DNA of 64,000 nt from an uncultured Oscillospiraceae bacterium (GTDB lineage: Bacteria > Bacillota > Clostridia > Oscillospirales > Ruminococcaceae): NCBI GenBank assembly GCA_900543705.1, contig UQSL01000001.1, forward strand, positions 48,650-112,649, read 5' to 3'. Of this stretch, positions 49,841-58,989 are shown piece after piece. The notes beneath the pieces are model-generated. The model saw only the letters and a list, made by a program, of their open reading frames with translations. It did no database searches and was not told the origin of the DNA. A program made the position numbers and the translations under genes. Positions within the stretch are counted from its first letter, which is position 1. Each line of letters starts with the position of its first letter.

Positions 49841-51634
49841 TTAAATTTGATATAGTTCTTCTAAGTCCTCCTCGGACAGAAGCTCATAGAATGTTTTGAC
49901 AGGCTTCACGCTCACGGCGTTCTTCAGCAAGGCGTTGTCAAACACAAGGGTTGCGACAGCCTGCGTCGGCTCTCCGTGGAGATAGGGCGGCTGCCCTCCG
50001 TCGGCTGTCAGTTTCACATTGGGGTGCTTTAAGATGTCGTACTTAAAGTCCATGACGGGGCGTTCCCCACGCACAAAAAGAAGTGCGTAGCGGTTATCAA
50101 GCATACGCACCTCGTCTGGGGTTAAAAGCTCACGCCCCGATATTTGATAGTTGGTCGAGTAGTTTCCGCTGCGACCAGAGCTTTTCCCGTAAGTGTTGGT
50201 ATCAATGGTTTCCTTGCCTAAAAGCTCCGACACATATTTGTGGGTACTCTGCTCGTTGCCGCCCAGATAGAGAAATTCATCGCAGTTGCCCACGATGCTT
50301 TCCCATTGCTTCTCAAACAATGCTTTGAGCTGCGCCAGATTTTGCAGGATAATACTGACCGACACACTTCTGGAGCGCATTACACTCAAAATTTTATCAA
50401 AGTCATCGGGCAGCGATACATTGGCGAACTCATCCATAATAAAATGGCAATGGACGGGCAGGCTCCCGCCGTACTTGTGGTCAGCAAGGTAGAAAAGCTG
50501 TTGGAATAGCTGCGTGTATAAAATCGACACAAGGAAATTAAAGCTCGTGTCGTTGTCGGGTATCAGAGCAAATAAAGCCACTTTCTTTTCTCCCAGAGAG
50601 GGCAGGTCAAGCTCATCGGTGGCGGTCAGAGAAGCAAGGCTCTCCAAGTTGAATTTTTCAAGCCTTGCCGCAAGGGTTATCTGGATACTCTTTAAGGTCT
50701 TGGCAGAGCCAGAATGGTAATCCCTGTAATACTTGAGGGCGATATGCTCTGGGTTTACCATTTCCAGACGGTCAAACAGTTCGTCCAGAGGGCTTACATA
50801 GCTGTCATCGTCCTCACGGACTTCGCCTGCCCGAAGCAGCTCCATTACCATTGGGAAATTCTGTTCCTCTGGCGGTGCTTCGTATTTCAGATAGAACACC
50901 AGAGATAGCAGGAGCATACTCGCCGCCGTATCCCAGAACGGATCTTGCGACTGGCTTCCTTTCGGCGTGGTCGCCTTAAAGAGATTGGTTACAAGCCGCT
51001 GCACATCGTTGTCGTTCCGAAGATATACAAAAGGGTTGTAACAATGGCTGCGGTGCATATTGATAAGGTCAAGGACACGCACCTCATAGCCCTTTGTTTC
51101 AAGCAGACCGCCGATGTCACGGACGATTTCGCCCTTTGGGTCAAGCACCACGAACGAGGTGTTGCACTGCATCGCATTGGGCTTGCAGAAAAACCTCGTC
51201 TTTCCTGCACCAGAGCCGCCGCACACAAGGATATTTAAGTTTCGGCGGTGCTTTTTCCCGTCCAGTCCGATACGGACATTCTGGGTCAGCAGCTTATTGG
51301 CTGTCGGGTCTTTATCCCGATATTTCTTGTTAATCGCTCCTGCGTCGCCCCATTTCGCAGAGCCGTGTTCCTCACGCCTGCGGTAGTTCTTCCGTGTGGA
51401 GAGATAAACGCCGATACCCATACCGTAAGCAAGCAAAAAAATAAGGACAGTTTTTAGGCTGTCCTCACATACCGTTACAGAAAACGGGCTGTTCATTGCT
51501 TTGGGCAGGTTTCGCACAATCTCCACTAAGCCGCCGCTGACAAAAGGAGCTGTCAGCAGGGCAAACCACACGACAGGAGCGATACCGCAGAGCGCAAGGA
51601 TGAGGCTCGCTTTCTTATCGTTATCGTTCCTCAC
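49841..51634 (-). CDS. VirD4/TraG-type coupling protein
   Basis: 597 residues. Two N-terminal membrane segments (about 10-30 and 65-85), Walker A NILVCGGSGAGKTRFF near 130, the VVLDPKGEIVRD motif, and Walker B HFIMDEFANV near 395. It delivers the relaxase-DNA complex to the type IV channel. Its start lies inside the 3' end of the small upstream ORF (14-base overlap). Confidence 0.95.
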   Translation of the reverse strand: MRNDNDKKASLILALCGIAPVVWFALLTAPFVSGGLVEIVRNLPKAMNSPFSVTVCEDSLKTVLIFLLAYGMGIGVYLSTRKNYRRREEHGSAKWGDAGAINKKYRDKDPTANKLLTQNVRIGLDGKKHRRNLNILVCGGSGAGKTRFFCKPNAMQCNTSFVVLDPKGEIVRDIGGLLETKGYEVRVLDLINMHRSHCYNPFVYLRNDNDVQRLVTNLFKATTPKGSQSQDPFWDTAASMLLLSLVFYLKYEAPPEEQNFPMVMELLRAGEVREDDDSYVSPLDELFDRLEMVNPEHIALKYYRDYHSGSAKTLKSIQITLAARLEKFNLESLASLTATDELDLPSLGEKKVALFALIPDNDTSFNFLVSILYTQLFQQLFYLADHKYGGSLPVHCHFIMDEFANVSLPDDFDKILSVMRSRSVSVSIILQNLAQLKALFEKQWESIVGNCDEFLYLGGNEQSTHKYVSELLGKETIDTNTYGKSSGRSGNYSTNYQISGRELLTPDEVRMLDNRYALLFVRGERPVMDFKYDILKHPNVKLTADGGQPPYLHGEPTQAVATLVFDNALLKNAVSVKPVKTFYELLSEEDLEELYQI

Positions 51635-51818
51635 GGCACTTGCAGGGCATAACCCTTACCTTTCGTGTGGGAGCGTGAGCTACCGTTTCGATCAGCTCGT
51701 CAACAGGGTCGGTGGGGCGTTCCTCCTTGACTTGCTGATTCCGCAGAGTGTTTAAGGCGTTCAAAACGATATTTTTGTCATACCTGTCAAGGGCGATGTG
51801 GTATCGTTCTTCTTTCAT
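51621..51818 (-). CDS. Small ICE hypothetical protein
   Basis: 65 residues: MKEERYHIALDRYDKNIVLNALNTLRNQQVKEER, then a charged end. No family recognised. It overlaps the VirD4 start by 14 bases and follows the ArdC-like gene by 15 bases, so it is embedded in the transfer operon. Confidence 0.68.
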   Translation of the reverse strand: MKEERYHIALDRYDKNIVLNALNTLRNQQVKEERPTDPVDELIETVAHAPTRKVRVMPCKCREER

Positions 51819-51833
51819 AGGCTGCACCTCCCA

Positions 51834-52697
51834 TTATCTTGCCTGCTCTTTGTTTCTGGCAGGCTTGTTCTTTTCAAGGCTCTTATACATTTCCGTCTGT
51901 ATCTCGCCCAGAATATCACGCATAGAGCCAAGCTCGCCCTTAAAGTCCTGCGTTTCCATTTCGGCATACTCCTTTGGAAGATTGTCAAAACGAAAACCTC
52001 TGGTATCCACGCCGTAACGGGAGCTGACCATATAGGCAACGCAGTAGGCTTTGAACTCGGAGTCACCTCGGCTCTCGTTATGCTTGAAATCAAAGACCGC
52101 CGCAGCGACCTCCTTTGACATACTGACGAAAAGCTGTTCCTCATTCAAATCCGTGCGGACAAAGATGGTCTGCTGTTCGCTGTCATAAAAGGCAGGCAGC
52201 TCCAGATCATCGACAGGCTGAAAGGGAACGGGGCTTGCGTCGATCATTGCGGACACAAGCTCACGCATGGACTTCGGCTCTGGGGCTTCCTGCCTGCTCT
52301 TTGCCGAGGTTTCGGAAATGTCATAGACCGCTTTGGCGTTATAGGATACCGCCTTTGTGCCGTCGTCACGGGTGTATTCCTTGCTCGGCTCAAGGATCGT
52401 GATTTTCTGTGCGTCCTTATCCACATAGACACGGTTGGCTTTCCAAGCCCCTTTGTCTTTAAGCTGTGCTGCGTCTGGCTTCTGCGCCGATACCAGAATA
52501 GCGTTGTTGACGGAGTAACGGTCAAAACGCCCCTGCACATCAAGATACTGGCGGAAGCTGTCGCCGCCTGCCGCCATTTCCGAACAGGTGGCGTCGATCA
52601 GCGCATAGGCTTCTTTTCGCTCCGCCTGCTTCTGGGCTGCCCATTCCGCTTTATCAAACGGTCTGCTGCCGCCGCTGAAAACATCATAAATACTCAT
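51834..52697 (-). CDS. ArdC-like ICE protein with degenerate peptidase motif
   Basis: 287 residues. The first 130 resemble the ArdC N-terminal DNA-binding domain (FRQYLDVQGRFDRYSVNNAILVSAQKPDAAQLKDKGAW, then KITILEPS). The C-terminal part matches the metallopeptidase-like region of ArdC in order (AYCVAYMVSSRYG), but where HExxH is expected the sequence is SMSKEVAAAVF, so the zinc site looks lost. ArdC proteins protect incoming single-stranded DNA from restriction. Here the protein may only bind DNA. It follows PcfB with no gap. Confidence 0.7.
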   Translation of the reverse strand: MSIYDVFSGGSRPFDKAEWAAQKQAERKEAYALIDATCSEMAAGGDSFRQYLDVQGRFDRYSVNNAILVSAQKPDAAQLKDKGAWKANRVYVDKDAQKITILEPSKEYTRDDGTKAVSYNAKAVYDISETSAKSRQEAPEPKSMRELVSAMIDASPVPFQPVDDLELPAFYDSEQQTIFVRTDLNEEQLFVSMSKEVAAAVFDFKHNESRGDSEFKAYCVAYMVSSRYGVDTRGFRFDNLPKEYAEMETQDFKGELGSMRDILGEIQTEMYKSLEKNKPARNKEQAR

Positions 52698-53513
52698 TTA
52701 TCTCGCTCCTTTCGATTTTTTCGGCTTCTTTCGTTTCGGGGGCTGCTTATGCTCGGTCTTGCCGACCTTGCCCTTTGCCCTGTTGGGAGAGTTCTCTTTC
52801 TCAAGGGTCGGGGAAGCATCGGCTTCCTGCTCTTTGCGGCTCTCCTTGATTTTCCGCAGCTCCTCTCTGACGGAAGGCTTTTCTTCCTTAGTCATAGTAG
52901 CCCCCTCTGCGGACTTGCTTGGCTTCTCGGAGAAAGGCTCGGACAGAGGGGATTTTTCTGTCTTTGCCACCGAGGGGGTTTCCGGGGCATTTTCCTCCTT
53001 CTGCATGGGCTTCCCCATAAGGGCGTCGAGCAGCTTGTCTTTCTCTGCCTTTTCCTGCACGCCCATGTCTGGCTCTGGCTGACCTGTTTTTTCGTCCTTC
53101 ACTTTCTCAACCTCTGTCACGATGGAAGCGGTATCCACCGAAGCAAGGTGGAAGCGTTCCACAATACGGCTGATTTTCGATGCGTCCTCGGCACGGGCAA
53201 TCACATCGACCTCGGCTTTCGGGTCTTTGTTTTTGCGGTCAGCCAGAACACAATAGAGGACGCCGTATTTTTTGGCTTCCTGCGTAAAGCGTTTCAAGTC
53301 CTCATTCTTCACGGTAAAGACTTTCAGCTCCTTGCCAGAACGGAGCATACTGGTAAGCCTTGCCTTTCCTTTGGTTTTCTGTTCCTCTTTGAGAATGGAA
53401 TACAGAAGCACGGCGATATTCTTCGCACCTGCGCCTGTCAGTTTTGCGGCAACCTCAAATCCCTCTAAGCTCATCCTCACGATCTGTTCCGCCGCATCGC
53501 CGCCTGTGTTCAT
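52698..53513 (-). CDS. pcfB: PcfB-family (DUF3801) transfer protein
   Basis: 271 residues. The N-terminal half is DUF3801: MNTGGDAAEQIVRMSLEGFEVAAKLTGAGAKNIAVLLYSIL, LTSMLRSGKELKVFTVKNEDLKRF. The C-terminal half is a disordered Lys/Glu/Pro-rich tail. PcfB works with the relaxase and coupling protein in enterococcal and clostridial conjugation. It overlaps the relaxase gene end by 59 bases. Confidence 0.9.
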   Translation of the reverse strand: MNTGGDAAEQIVRMSLEGFEVAAKLTGAGAKNIAVLLYSILKEEQKTKGKARLTSMLRSGKELKVFTVKNEDLKRFTQEAKKYGVLYCVLADRKNKDPKAEVDVIARAEDASKISRIVERFHLASVDTASIVTEVEKVKDEKTGQPEPDMGVQEKAEKDKLLDALMGKPMQKEENAPETPSVAKTEKSPLSEPFSEKPSKSAEGATMTKEEKPSVREELRKIKESRKEQEADASPTLEKENSPNRAKGKVGKTEHKQPPKRKKPKKSKGAR

Positions 53514-54867
53514 TCTTCATCAGCTCCTTTCGTCTGGTTTCCTGTTCGTCTGCCCGCACCTGCTTTAACTTTTCTTTGAGCGTACCGCTGCGGGCGGCGA
53601 TACCCTCGCAAAGCCTGACCTCCTTTCTGATTTCGCCAAGCCTTTTTGAAATGTCGGAAATCTGAGCCTTGACCGCTTCTTTTTCTTCGCCGCTTAATTT
53701 GCGGGATTGGGAATAAAGTCCCTTACGCTGTTCGGTCAGCTCATTCTTTTCCGTTTCCAAAGAGCCTTGATATGACAAAAGCTGCTCCGCCGTTTCAATG
53801 TGGTTGCGGCAGAGCAGCCTTGTTTCTTTTGTGATAGCGTCCATCTTCATAAGGTCGTCCTTGAGAAGATAATGAAGCTTCGCATAATTTGGTTGTTTCC
53901 CTTTCGGCAGGATACCGAGCTTGTAGCAGTAATGGAGATACAGCCCACGTAAGCCCCCGATTTTTCTTGCGTCCTTCAGAGAGCCACGGACGCAGTACAC
54001 CTTGACCTCTTTTGTCGGCTCGGCAAATCGGGCGAACTTCACGGCATAGGAGTTTTCTCGGATACGCTCCAGTATCCTCTCGTTGGTATAATCTTCTCCG
54101 AGCTTATAGAGCCGCTTGGGTCTTTGCCATCCTTTCCCGATAATCGTCCAATATTTGCGGTTAGGGTCAAAGCTGCATTTGTATCCCATTTCTGCCATCA
54201 GACGGTCAAAGTCTTTGAGCGTGAATGATTTTGAGATGGCTTCATCCACCGCCTGCCGTGCCACGTTATCCCTTGTGGGAAGCCCCTGCTTCTCCGCTTG
54301 GTAGAGGGCGTAGGGCTTTTTCCTGCCGCTTGGGTGTTCAATCACGGAAAGGTCGTACTCTCGGCATAGCTCATCAGAACGCTGACGGAGTAGCCGCAGA
54401 TTCGCATTGTTGTCGTGGTAGTGCTTTCCGTCCACAAAGGAAACGGAGTTGACGACAAAGTGATTGTGCAGGCACTCAGTATTTAGATGGGTGGCGACAA
54501 CCACTTGAAATCGGTCGCCCCACATTTTCTCGGCAAGTTTGACGCCCACCTCGTGCGCCTGCTCTGGGGTAAGCTCCCCGTGCTTAAAGCTCTGGAAACC
54601 GTGATAGCAAACACTCTCGCTTTCATCGTTCCATTGTGCTTTGGCAATCATCATTTCCTCTCTGGCGGTGGCGGTATCGCAGTTTACGCCCGTGACAAAA
54701 AACTGCTTCTCGGTCTTGTCGCCGTTGGTGGCGTACTTCATCACATCTCCGAGAGCCTGCAAGTCCGCTTCGGTGTATTTGGGATTGGCGGTCTTGTCTG
54801 GATTCTCCGCATAGTCGAGGGGGTGGTCGAGCCTGCCACGCACATCCCATATCTCGCAGACCGCCAT
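53455..54867 (-). CDS. Relaxase (MobA/VirD2-type, MOBP)
   Basis: 470 residues. Catalytic features: MAVCEIWDVRGRLDHPLDYAENP at the start, FFVTGVNCD, and the metal-binding VVATHLNTECLHNHFVVNSVSF (three His). The C-terminus is a coiled coil (EQRKGLYSQSRKLSGEEKEAVK). It nicks the ICE at oriT and pilots the strand into the recipient. The start at 54867 shares bases with the MobC stop, so the two are coupled. The frame extends to 54930 inside MobC, which I reject. Confidence 0.93.
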   Translation of the reverse strand: MAVCEIWDVRGRLDHPLDYAENPDKTANPKYTEADLQALGDVMKYATNGDKTEKQFFVTGVNCDTATAREEMMIAKAQWNDESESVCYHGFQSFKHGELTPEQAHEVGVKLAEKMWGDRFQVVVATHLNTECLHNHFVVNSVSFVDGKHYHDNNANLRLLRQRSDELCREYDLSVIEHPSGRKKPYALYQAEKQGLPTRDNVARQAVDEAISKSFTLKDFDRLMAEMGYKCSFDPNRKYWTIIGKGWQRPKRLYKLGEDYTNERILERIRENSYAVKFARFAEPTKEVKVYCVRGSLKDARKIGGLRGLYLHYCYKLGILPKGKQPNYAKLHYLLKDDLMKMDAITKETRLLCRNHIETAEQLLSYQGSLETEKNELTEQRKGLYSQSRKLSGEEKEAVKAQISDISKRLGEIRKEVRLCEGIAARSGTLKEKLKQVRADEQETRRKELMKNEHRRRCGGTDREDELRGI

Positions 54868-55199
54868 TAGTCCGCCTTCCTTTTCGGGAGCAGATATTTT
54901 TTGCGGACAGCGATCTGAAACTCGTGCCACCTCCTCGCTTCCTCTTTCAGCATGGGAGCGTCCACAAAATCAAGGGCGTTGGCTTTTGCCGCAAGCTGAT
55001 TGATACGGTTGCCGATGGCAGACAGCTCACGCATCATCTGATAGAACTCTGGGTCTGGCTTCTCGCAAAGGCGGTAGCCCTTTACCATTTCCCTTAAGAA
55101 CGCTTCTCTGGAACGACCAGAACGCTCCACAAGGCTTTGGAGCTGTTCGGCTTCCTCGTCATTCAGTCGGAAAAGTATCTGCACATTTCGTTTTCGCAT
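54867..55199 (-). CDS. mobC: MobC-type relaxosome protein
   Basis: 110 residues: NVQILFRLNDEEAEQLQSLVERSGRSREAFLREMVKGY is a ribbon-helix-helix DNA-binding domain; a helical MobC region follows (MMRELSAIGNRINQLAAKANALD). It helps the relaxase find and open oriT, which should lie close by, probably in 55200-55420. Confidence 0.92.
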   Translation of the reverse strand: MRKRNVQILFRLNDEEAEQLQSLVERSGRSREAFLREMVKGYRLCEKPDPEFYQMMRELSAIGNRINQLAAKANALDFVDAPMLKEEARRWHEFQIAVRKKYLLPKRKAD

Positions 55200-55311
55200 T
55201 TTTTACTTCCTCTCTTTCGGAGAGCCTGTTAATCTGTAAAAGGCACATAATGACAACACCGATAAGGCTACCGAGCATTGTGCCGATGAGAAAGAATAAA
55301 AACTCACTCAT
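55159..55311 (-). CDS. DUF3789-like small membrane protein
   Basis: 50 residues: MSEFLFFLIGTMLGSLIGVV, IMCLLQINRLSE, then a polar tail. One membrane segment and a short cytoplasmic end match small DUF3789 proteins. AAAGGAG lies nine bases upstream of the ATG at 55311. It overlaps the start of MobC by 41 bases. Function unknown. Confidence 0.65.
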   Translation of the reverse strand: MSEFLFFLIGTMLGSLIGVVIMCLLQINRLSEREEVKNAKTKCADTFPTE

Positions 55312-55415
55312 TCTTAAAAGCTCCTTTCTTAGTGGGGGTATTAGGGGGCTGCCCCTAACAAGCGAATTTGAGTTCCATCGCCAGATGGATAATCAAATTC
55401 AGTGCTTGGTAAGAC

Positions 55416-55712
55416 TTATTCTTCACAGTCGTCCTCATACATACATTCTCCGCACACGGAACAGTAATAAGGACAATCCGAACAATCATCCATCTCAAGA
55501 CCGCCGTCCTCGTCCGCATTTTCTTCACAGCCGTCCTCCAAAGACTCGGTAATGTCGGCTTCGCCGCAGACAAAATCGTCATCGGTAAAGTCAATAAGGT
55601 CGGTATCAAAAAGGACGATTTCAGTCTTTTTCTTGGCTTCTTCTGGGGTATCGGCATAGACGGAGATAGTTTTTTCATAGTGTCCTCGCAGGGTAACAGC
55701 ATACTTTTTCAT
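55416..55712 (-). CDS. Acidic Cys-rich ICE protein, PcfM/DpnD-like N-terminus
   Basis: 98 residues. The first half (MKKYAVTLRGHYEKTISVYADTPEEAKKKTEIVL) matches DpnD/PcfM-type small domains by layout. The C-terminal third is very acidic with a Cys cluster (DDCSDCPYYCSVCGECMYEDDCEE) that could bind metal. Function unknown; it is encoded between the toprim primase and the small membrane protein genes. Confidence 0.65.
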   Translation of the reverse strand: MKKYAVTLRGHYEKTISVYADTPEEAKKKTEIVLFDTDLIDFTDDDFVCGEADITESLEDGCEENADEDGGLEMDDCSDCPYYCSVCGECMYEDDCEE

Positions 55713-55786
55713 TGGATAAATTCCTCGCTTTCATTCTTAAATTTGATTTGGTTTGTGAGCTTTGGGGCAAATAATTCAGCGGACAA

Positions 55787-56770
55787 TCAACGGGCATCAC
55801 TCCTTTCACGGCTCGTTTTTTTCTGTTCCATACCTAAATAGGACAACAAAAAATCGTTGATGTCCTTGCCGACAGGCGGCGGTGCGTCAACGATTTCATA
55901 ATCCTTATTCAGCAGTTCTTTGAGGGCGGCAGTACAGAGCCGACCTGTTTTGTCATTGTCTAAATGCAGAATAATGGTCTTGATATGCGGATTGGCTTTC
56001 AAAAATGTGGTCAGGGCAATCGGCACTTTGCTGTCTTTGATTTCTTTCTTTGGCTGATACACGCCCGAAAGAGAGAGCAGATTTTCTTTTCGGTAGTCCT
56101 TGCCCTCGCATTTCAGATAGGTGGCATAGGACAGTAAATCAATGGCGGCTTCAAACAAATGCACCGATACGCAAGGCTCTCTTGCCAGAAGTCGGAACGA
56201 ATACCGCTTGTCGCTGCCCGATGCGTCGCCCTTAAAAGAGCTTCCTAAAGTGCTGCGGCAGGCGGCATACTTGGGTGTTCCGCTTTCATCTTTTCCTACA
56301 AAAACAGCGTTGTGGTATTCGGCACTTTCAAATATCGTACCGTCCGCAACGCAGTCCTGTATGAGCTGATAGTCAATGCCACGCCCGAAAAGGTACTGTA
56401 TCACTCTGTCGCAGTTCTTGTTTTTCTTTGGCAGTAGCAGTTCTTTCGGCTCGTCTTTCGGAACGGCAGGGGGCGGCGGTATCCAATTACCGACCTTGCC
56501 CGTGAGCTGTTCCACGGCTTCCACAAAGGAATATTCCTTGACCTTGATAAGATAATCAAGAGCAGAAACACCTCCGAAGCCCCTCGACCACCAATACCAT
56601 TTGCCGTTGGAAATCTTCAAGCTGTCGTGTTCTGCGGTACAGTAAACATTCCCTGCAACACGCTTTAGATTTCTTGGCTCATAGTGCTGCAAGTAGGTCA
56701 GCAAGTCCATTTGCCGTGCCTGCTCAATCACGGCAGGGTCAAGCTGCACATAGCTGTTAGCTTTTCTCAT
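55787..56770 (-). CDS. DUF3991/toprim primase-like protein
   Basis: 327 residues: a DnaG-type zinc-finger-like N-terminus (VYCTAEHDSLKISNGKWYWWSRGFGGVSALDYLIK), then DUF3991, then a toprim domain (HLFEAAIDLLSYATYL with catalytic Glu; TIILHLDNDKTGR with the DxD pair). It probably makes primers for the transferred strand or helps ICE replication. It lies in the transfer module upstream of the relaxase genes. Confidence 0.88.
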   Translation of the reverse strand: MRKANSYVQLDPAVIEQARQMDLLTYLQHYEPRNLKRVAGNVYCTAEHDSLKISNGKWYWWSRGFGGVSALDYLIKVKEYSFVEAVEQLTGKVGNWIPPPPAVPKDEPKELLLPKKNKNCDRVIQYLFGRGIDYQLIQDCVADGTIFESAEYHNAVFVGKDESGTPKYAACRSTLGSSFKGDASGSDKRYSFRLLAREPCVSVHLFEAAIDLLSYATYLKCEGKDYRKENLLSLSGVYQPKKEIKDSKVPIALTTFLKANPHIKTIILHLDNDKTGRLCTAALKELLNKDYEIVDAPPPVGKDINDFLLSYLGMEQKKTSRERSDAR

Positions 56771-56795
56771 TCAATAAAATCACCTCCAGAAATAG

Positions 56796-56846
56796 AAAAA
56801 GCCGAGGGGCTTTCGTTAAGTGAAAACCTCTCGGCTATGTAAAAAC
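56796..56846 (-). terminator. Terminator of cassette gene 1 and repeat unit
   Basis: Minus-strand hairpin GCCGAGAGG/CCCCTCGGC followed by TTTTT. The sequence CTCTCGGCTATGTAAAAAC at 56828-56846 is repeated exactly at 57759-57777 on the other side of the unknown gene. Confidence 0.8.
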
Positions 56847-56851
56847 TATAT

Positions 56852-57700
56852 TCATCTAAGCATATCCCAAGTTATTTCTTCCTTGCCAATATAGTAATCT
56901 TCCTCCATCGTATCATTATCTGCAAGTCTAATTATTGGATTATCGTGGTCAAACATATATTTAATATCGTGTGTATGATACTCGTATAATCTATTTAACA
57001 CTTGATTAAGGAGATAAATTGGCTTTTCATTATCAGCCAATTTGTCATTTTCATCAAATAACACCTTTGATAGCGGAACACAATATTCAAAGCAATAGTA
57101 TTTACTATTATCAAAATATCCTGTACCAATATCCCTACATTTTAAAAATGTAGCTAAAATACCAATAAACTCTGGAACATCATAAAGCTCTCTTGCATAG
57201 CTGTTTCGATACAATAAATCTTTTAGCATAAAACCGTTAAAACAATAATCTATTCTTTCAGAATTGTGACCTAACCTCCATCGCAAATATGGAATATGCT
57301 CTTGAGAAGTATCTTTAAGAGAAATTTCATTACCTTTGTATATCAAATCTAAATGTCCATCGCAAGTTACAAATTCAACATCATAGTTTTTCAAAAATGC
57401 TGTCATTTCGTTCTGCGTTGATAACAAATCAAATAAATTATTTCCAATGCTACTCTCTCCAACAGAATTAAGCCTGCGGCTCAAATGAAAAAATAGTATT
57501 TCATCTATGGGAGTCTTAGGTAAATTCGTTACAATAAAGTCATCAAAGACCTTATTCAACTTATCGCCGTCTATAAATTTATCTTGTTGAGCTTCATTTC
57601 CTGCATACTCAAACAAGCCATATAAAACATCATCTGTCACACCAAAATACTCACAAATAGATTTTTCCATTAAGTTCTTTGAATGTGTATCTATATACAT
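56852..57700 (-). CDS. Unrecognised AT-rich cargo gene (282 aa)
   Basis: 282 residues starting MYIDTHSKNLMEKSICEYFG. It has no recognised domain, signal or membrane segment; it is acidic and rich in Asp, Asn and Tyr. Its base composition is clearly more AT-rich than the transfer genes on both sides. It is bounded by an exact 19-base direct repeat, which marks it as inserted cargo. A ribosome site GAGGTGACAAGAG precedes the ATG. Confidence 0.75.
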   Translation of the reverse strand: MYIDTHSKNLMEKSICEYFGVTDDVLYGLFEYAGNEAQQDKFIDGDKLNKVFDDFIVTNLPKTPIDEILFFHLSRRLNSVGESSIGNNLFDLLSTQNEMTAFLKNYDVEFVTCDGHLDLIYKGNEISLKDTSQEHIPYLRWRLGHNSERIDYCFNGFMLKDLLYRNSYARELYDVPEFIGILATFLKCRDIGTGYFDNSKYYCFEYCVPLSKVLFDENDKLADNEKPIYLLNQVLNRLYEYHTHDIKYMFDHDNPIIRLADNDTMEEDYYIGKEEITWDMLR

Positions 57701-57766
57701 AATCTCTTGTCACCTCTCATCTAAAACAAATATAGCATAAAATGATAAACCTTTCTATCTCTCGGC

Positions 57767-57804
57767 TATGTAAAAACGGCATCAGTTTTTCGCCAATGCC
57801 GTCC
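57767..57804 (-). terminator. Terminator of the VanZ-like gene and repeat unit A
   Basis: Minus-strand ACGGCAT...ATGCCGT hairpin followed by TTTTTAC. The unit TATGTAAAA...GCCAATGCCGTC is repeated at 58526-58563 with one gap and four mismatches. Confidence 0.8.
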
Positions 57805-57811
57805 GTAAAAT

Positions 57812-58402
57812 TTAAGTTAATCTCCAATTGTATAAGAAAAATTCTCCTAATACAGCTAATGCCAAATACACAAAAGGTTCTATTTTAGAAAGCAAAATTG
57901 CCTTTTCGTTAGTTCTCTTAAAAACTTTCTTGAGTAAATCCCATAAGAAATAACCTACCAATGCACCTAATGTATTCATCAGTAAATCGTCTATATCAGT
58001 ATTTCTTCGATTAAATAATTGGCACAATTCAATAGCAAAGGAAAAACAGAAGCCAGTCAATAAAACTTTTATTGGATTTCTAAGTTTTTTCCAAATAAGC
58101 GGAAGTAAAAAACCTAATGGCATAAACATAATTATGTTAAGTGCATAAGTCATAATTCCCTCTGATTGAAAAGGGATTAAATTTATTTCTTCAAGTCTTA
58201 TCACCGTATCATAATGTCCTATATCCCAAATACTTCCGATGCCTGCAACTGAAAAGGCAAGATAGATATATAATAAAAGCACATACACCCATATAATATG
58301 AGGAACTAAATTCTTCTTTTCTTTTTGTCTGTTTACGAGTGCTATTTGATATATTATACACGGAAGAAAAATACAAATTATTGCATATAGCATTGATAAC
58401 AT
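57812..58402 (-). CDS. VanZ-like membrane protein
   Basis: 196 residues, about five membrane segments. The family core is visible: IRLEEINLIPFQSEGI, LNIIMFMPLGFLLPLIWKKLR, CFSFAIELCQLFNRRNTDIDDLLMNTLGALVGY. VanZ relatives affect tolerance to teicoplanin and other lipophilic drugs. AT-rich; flanked by repeated terminator sequences, so it looks like a separate cassette. Confidence 0.88.
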   Translation of the reverse strand: MLSMLYAIICIFLPCIIYQIALVNRQKEKKNLVPHIIWVYVLLLYIYLAFSVAGIGSIWDIGHYDTVIRLEEINLIPFQSEGIMTYALNIIMFMPLGFLLPLIWKKLRNPIKVLLTGFCFSFAIELCQLFNRRNTDIDDLLMNTLGALVGYFLWDLLKKVFKRTNEKAILLSKIEPFVYLALAVLGEFFLYNWRLT

Positions 58403-58525
58403 ATTGATTGCACACCTCCTTGTTCTTTAATTCAAGTGGCTCTTATTATAGCACATATCTATGAAAATTTCCACTCTTTTGAGCGATTTGACAACTGCCA
58501 GACAGAAACAGTATCTCTATCTGGT

Positions 58526-58566
58526 TATGTAAAAGACGACATCAGCTTCACGCCAATGCCGTCTTT
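58526..58566 (-). terminator. Terminator downstream of the 110-aa ORF and repeat unit B
   Basis: Minus-strand GACGGCAT...ATGTCGTC hairpin followed by TTTTACATAA. Partner of 57767-57804. Confidence 0.78.
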
Positions 58567-58582
58567 TTATTCGGGCAGTCCG

Positions 58583-58912
58583 TTATAAAATTCCTGCTTT
58601 TTTGAGATACCCTACGCTGTCATAGCAGCCACGGAAATAGATGGACTGCATTTCCAAGTCCGTAAGCCTGTTTTTCAGTTCCATTACCTCAATAAGAGCC
58701 GCACATTCTTCCTTAGTCAGCTCCGCAGTTTTCTCCATATCAAACACGCCGAACACCTTTGGATATTTTTCATACAATTTCTTGATTTTGACTTGTACGG
58801 CACGGTATTCCTCGTTTTCTTTCGGGAGCTTCGCTATGACAGAGCTGAGATACTCATTAAAAATATTGCTGTGGACATCTACAAATGTTTCAAATCTGAA
58901 CTCGCCAGACAC
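58583..58912 (-). CDS. Conserved ICE hypothetical protein
   Basis: 109 residues: VSGEFRFETFVDVHSNIFNEYLSSV, VKIKKLYEKYPKVFGVFDMEKTAELTKEECAALIEVMELKN, with a helical end. No motif recognised. No ATG is present; the GTG at 58912 has GGAGG eight bases upstream, while the GTG at 58921 abuts that site. It follows the giant helicase-methylase upstream by 70 bases. Confidence 0.65.
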   Translation of the reverse strand: MSGEFRFETFVDVHSNIFNEYLSSVIAKLPKENEEYRAVQVKIKKLYEKYPKVFGVFDMEKTAELTKEECAALIEVMELKNRLTDLEMQSIYFRGCYDSVGYLKKAGIL

Positions 58913-58989
58913 CTTTACCACCTCCGCTGTTTGCTAATCTACACCTATTATAATGCCCAGATTTCCACAATACAAATGTGCAAATGCCG

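Noticed and set aside
54870..54930. Longer N-termini for the relaxase and several other genes
   Set aside because: The extra codons lie inside the upstream gene, while a good ribosome site precedes the inner start.
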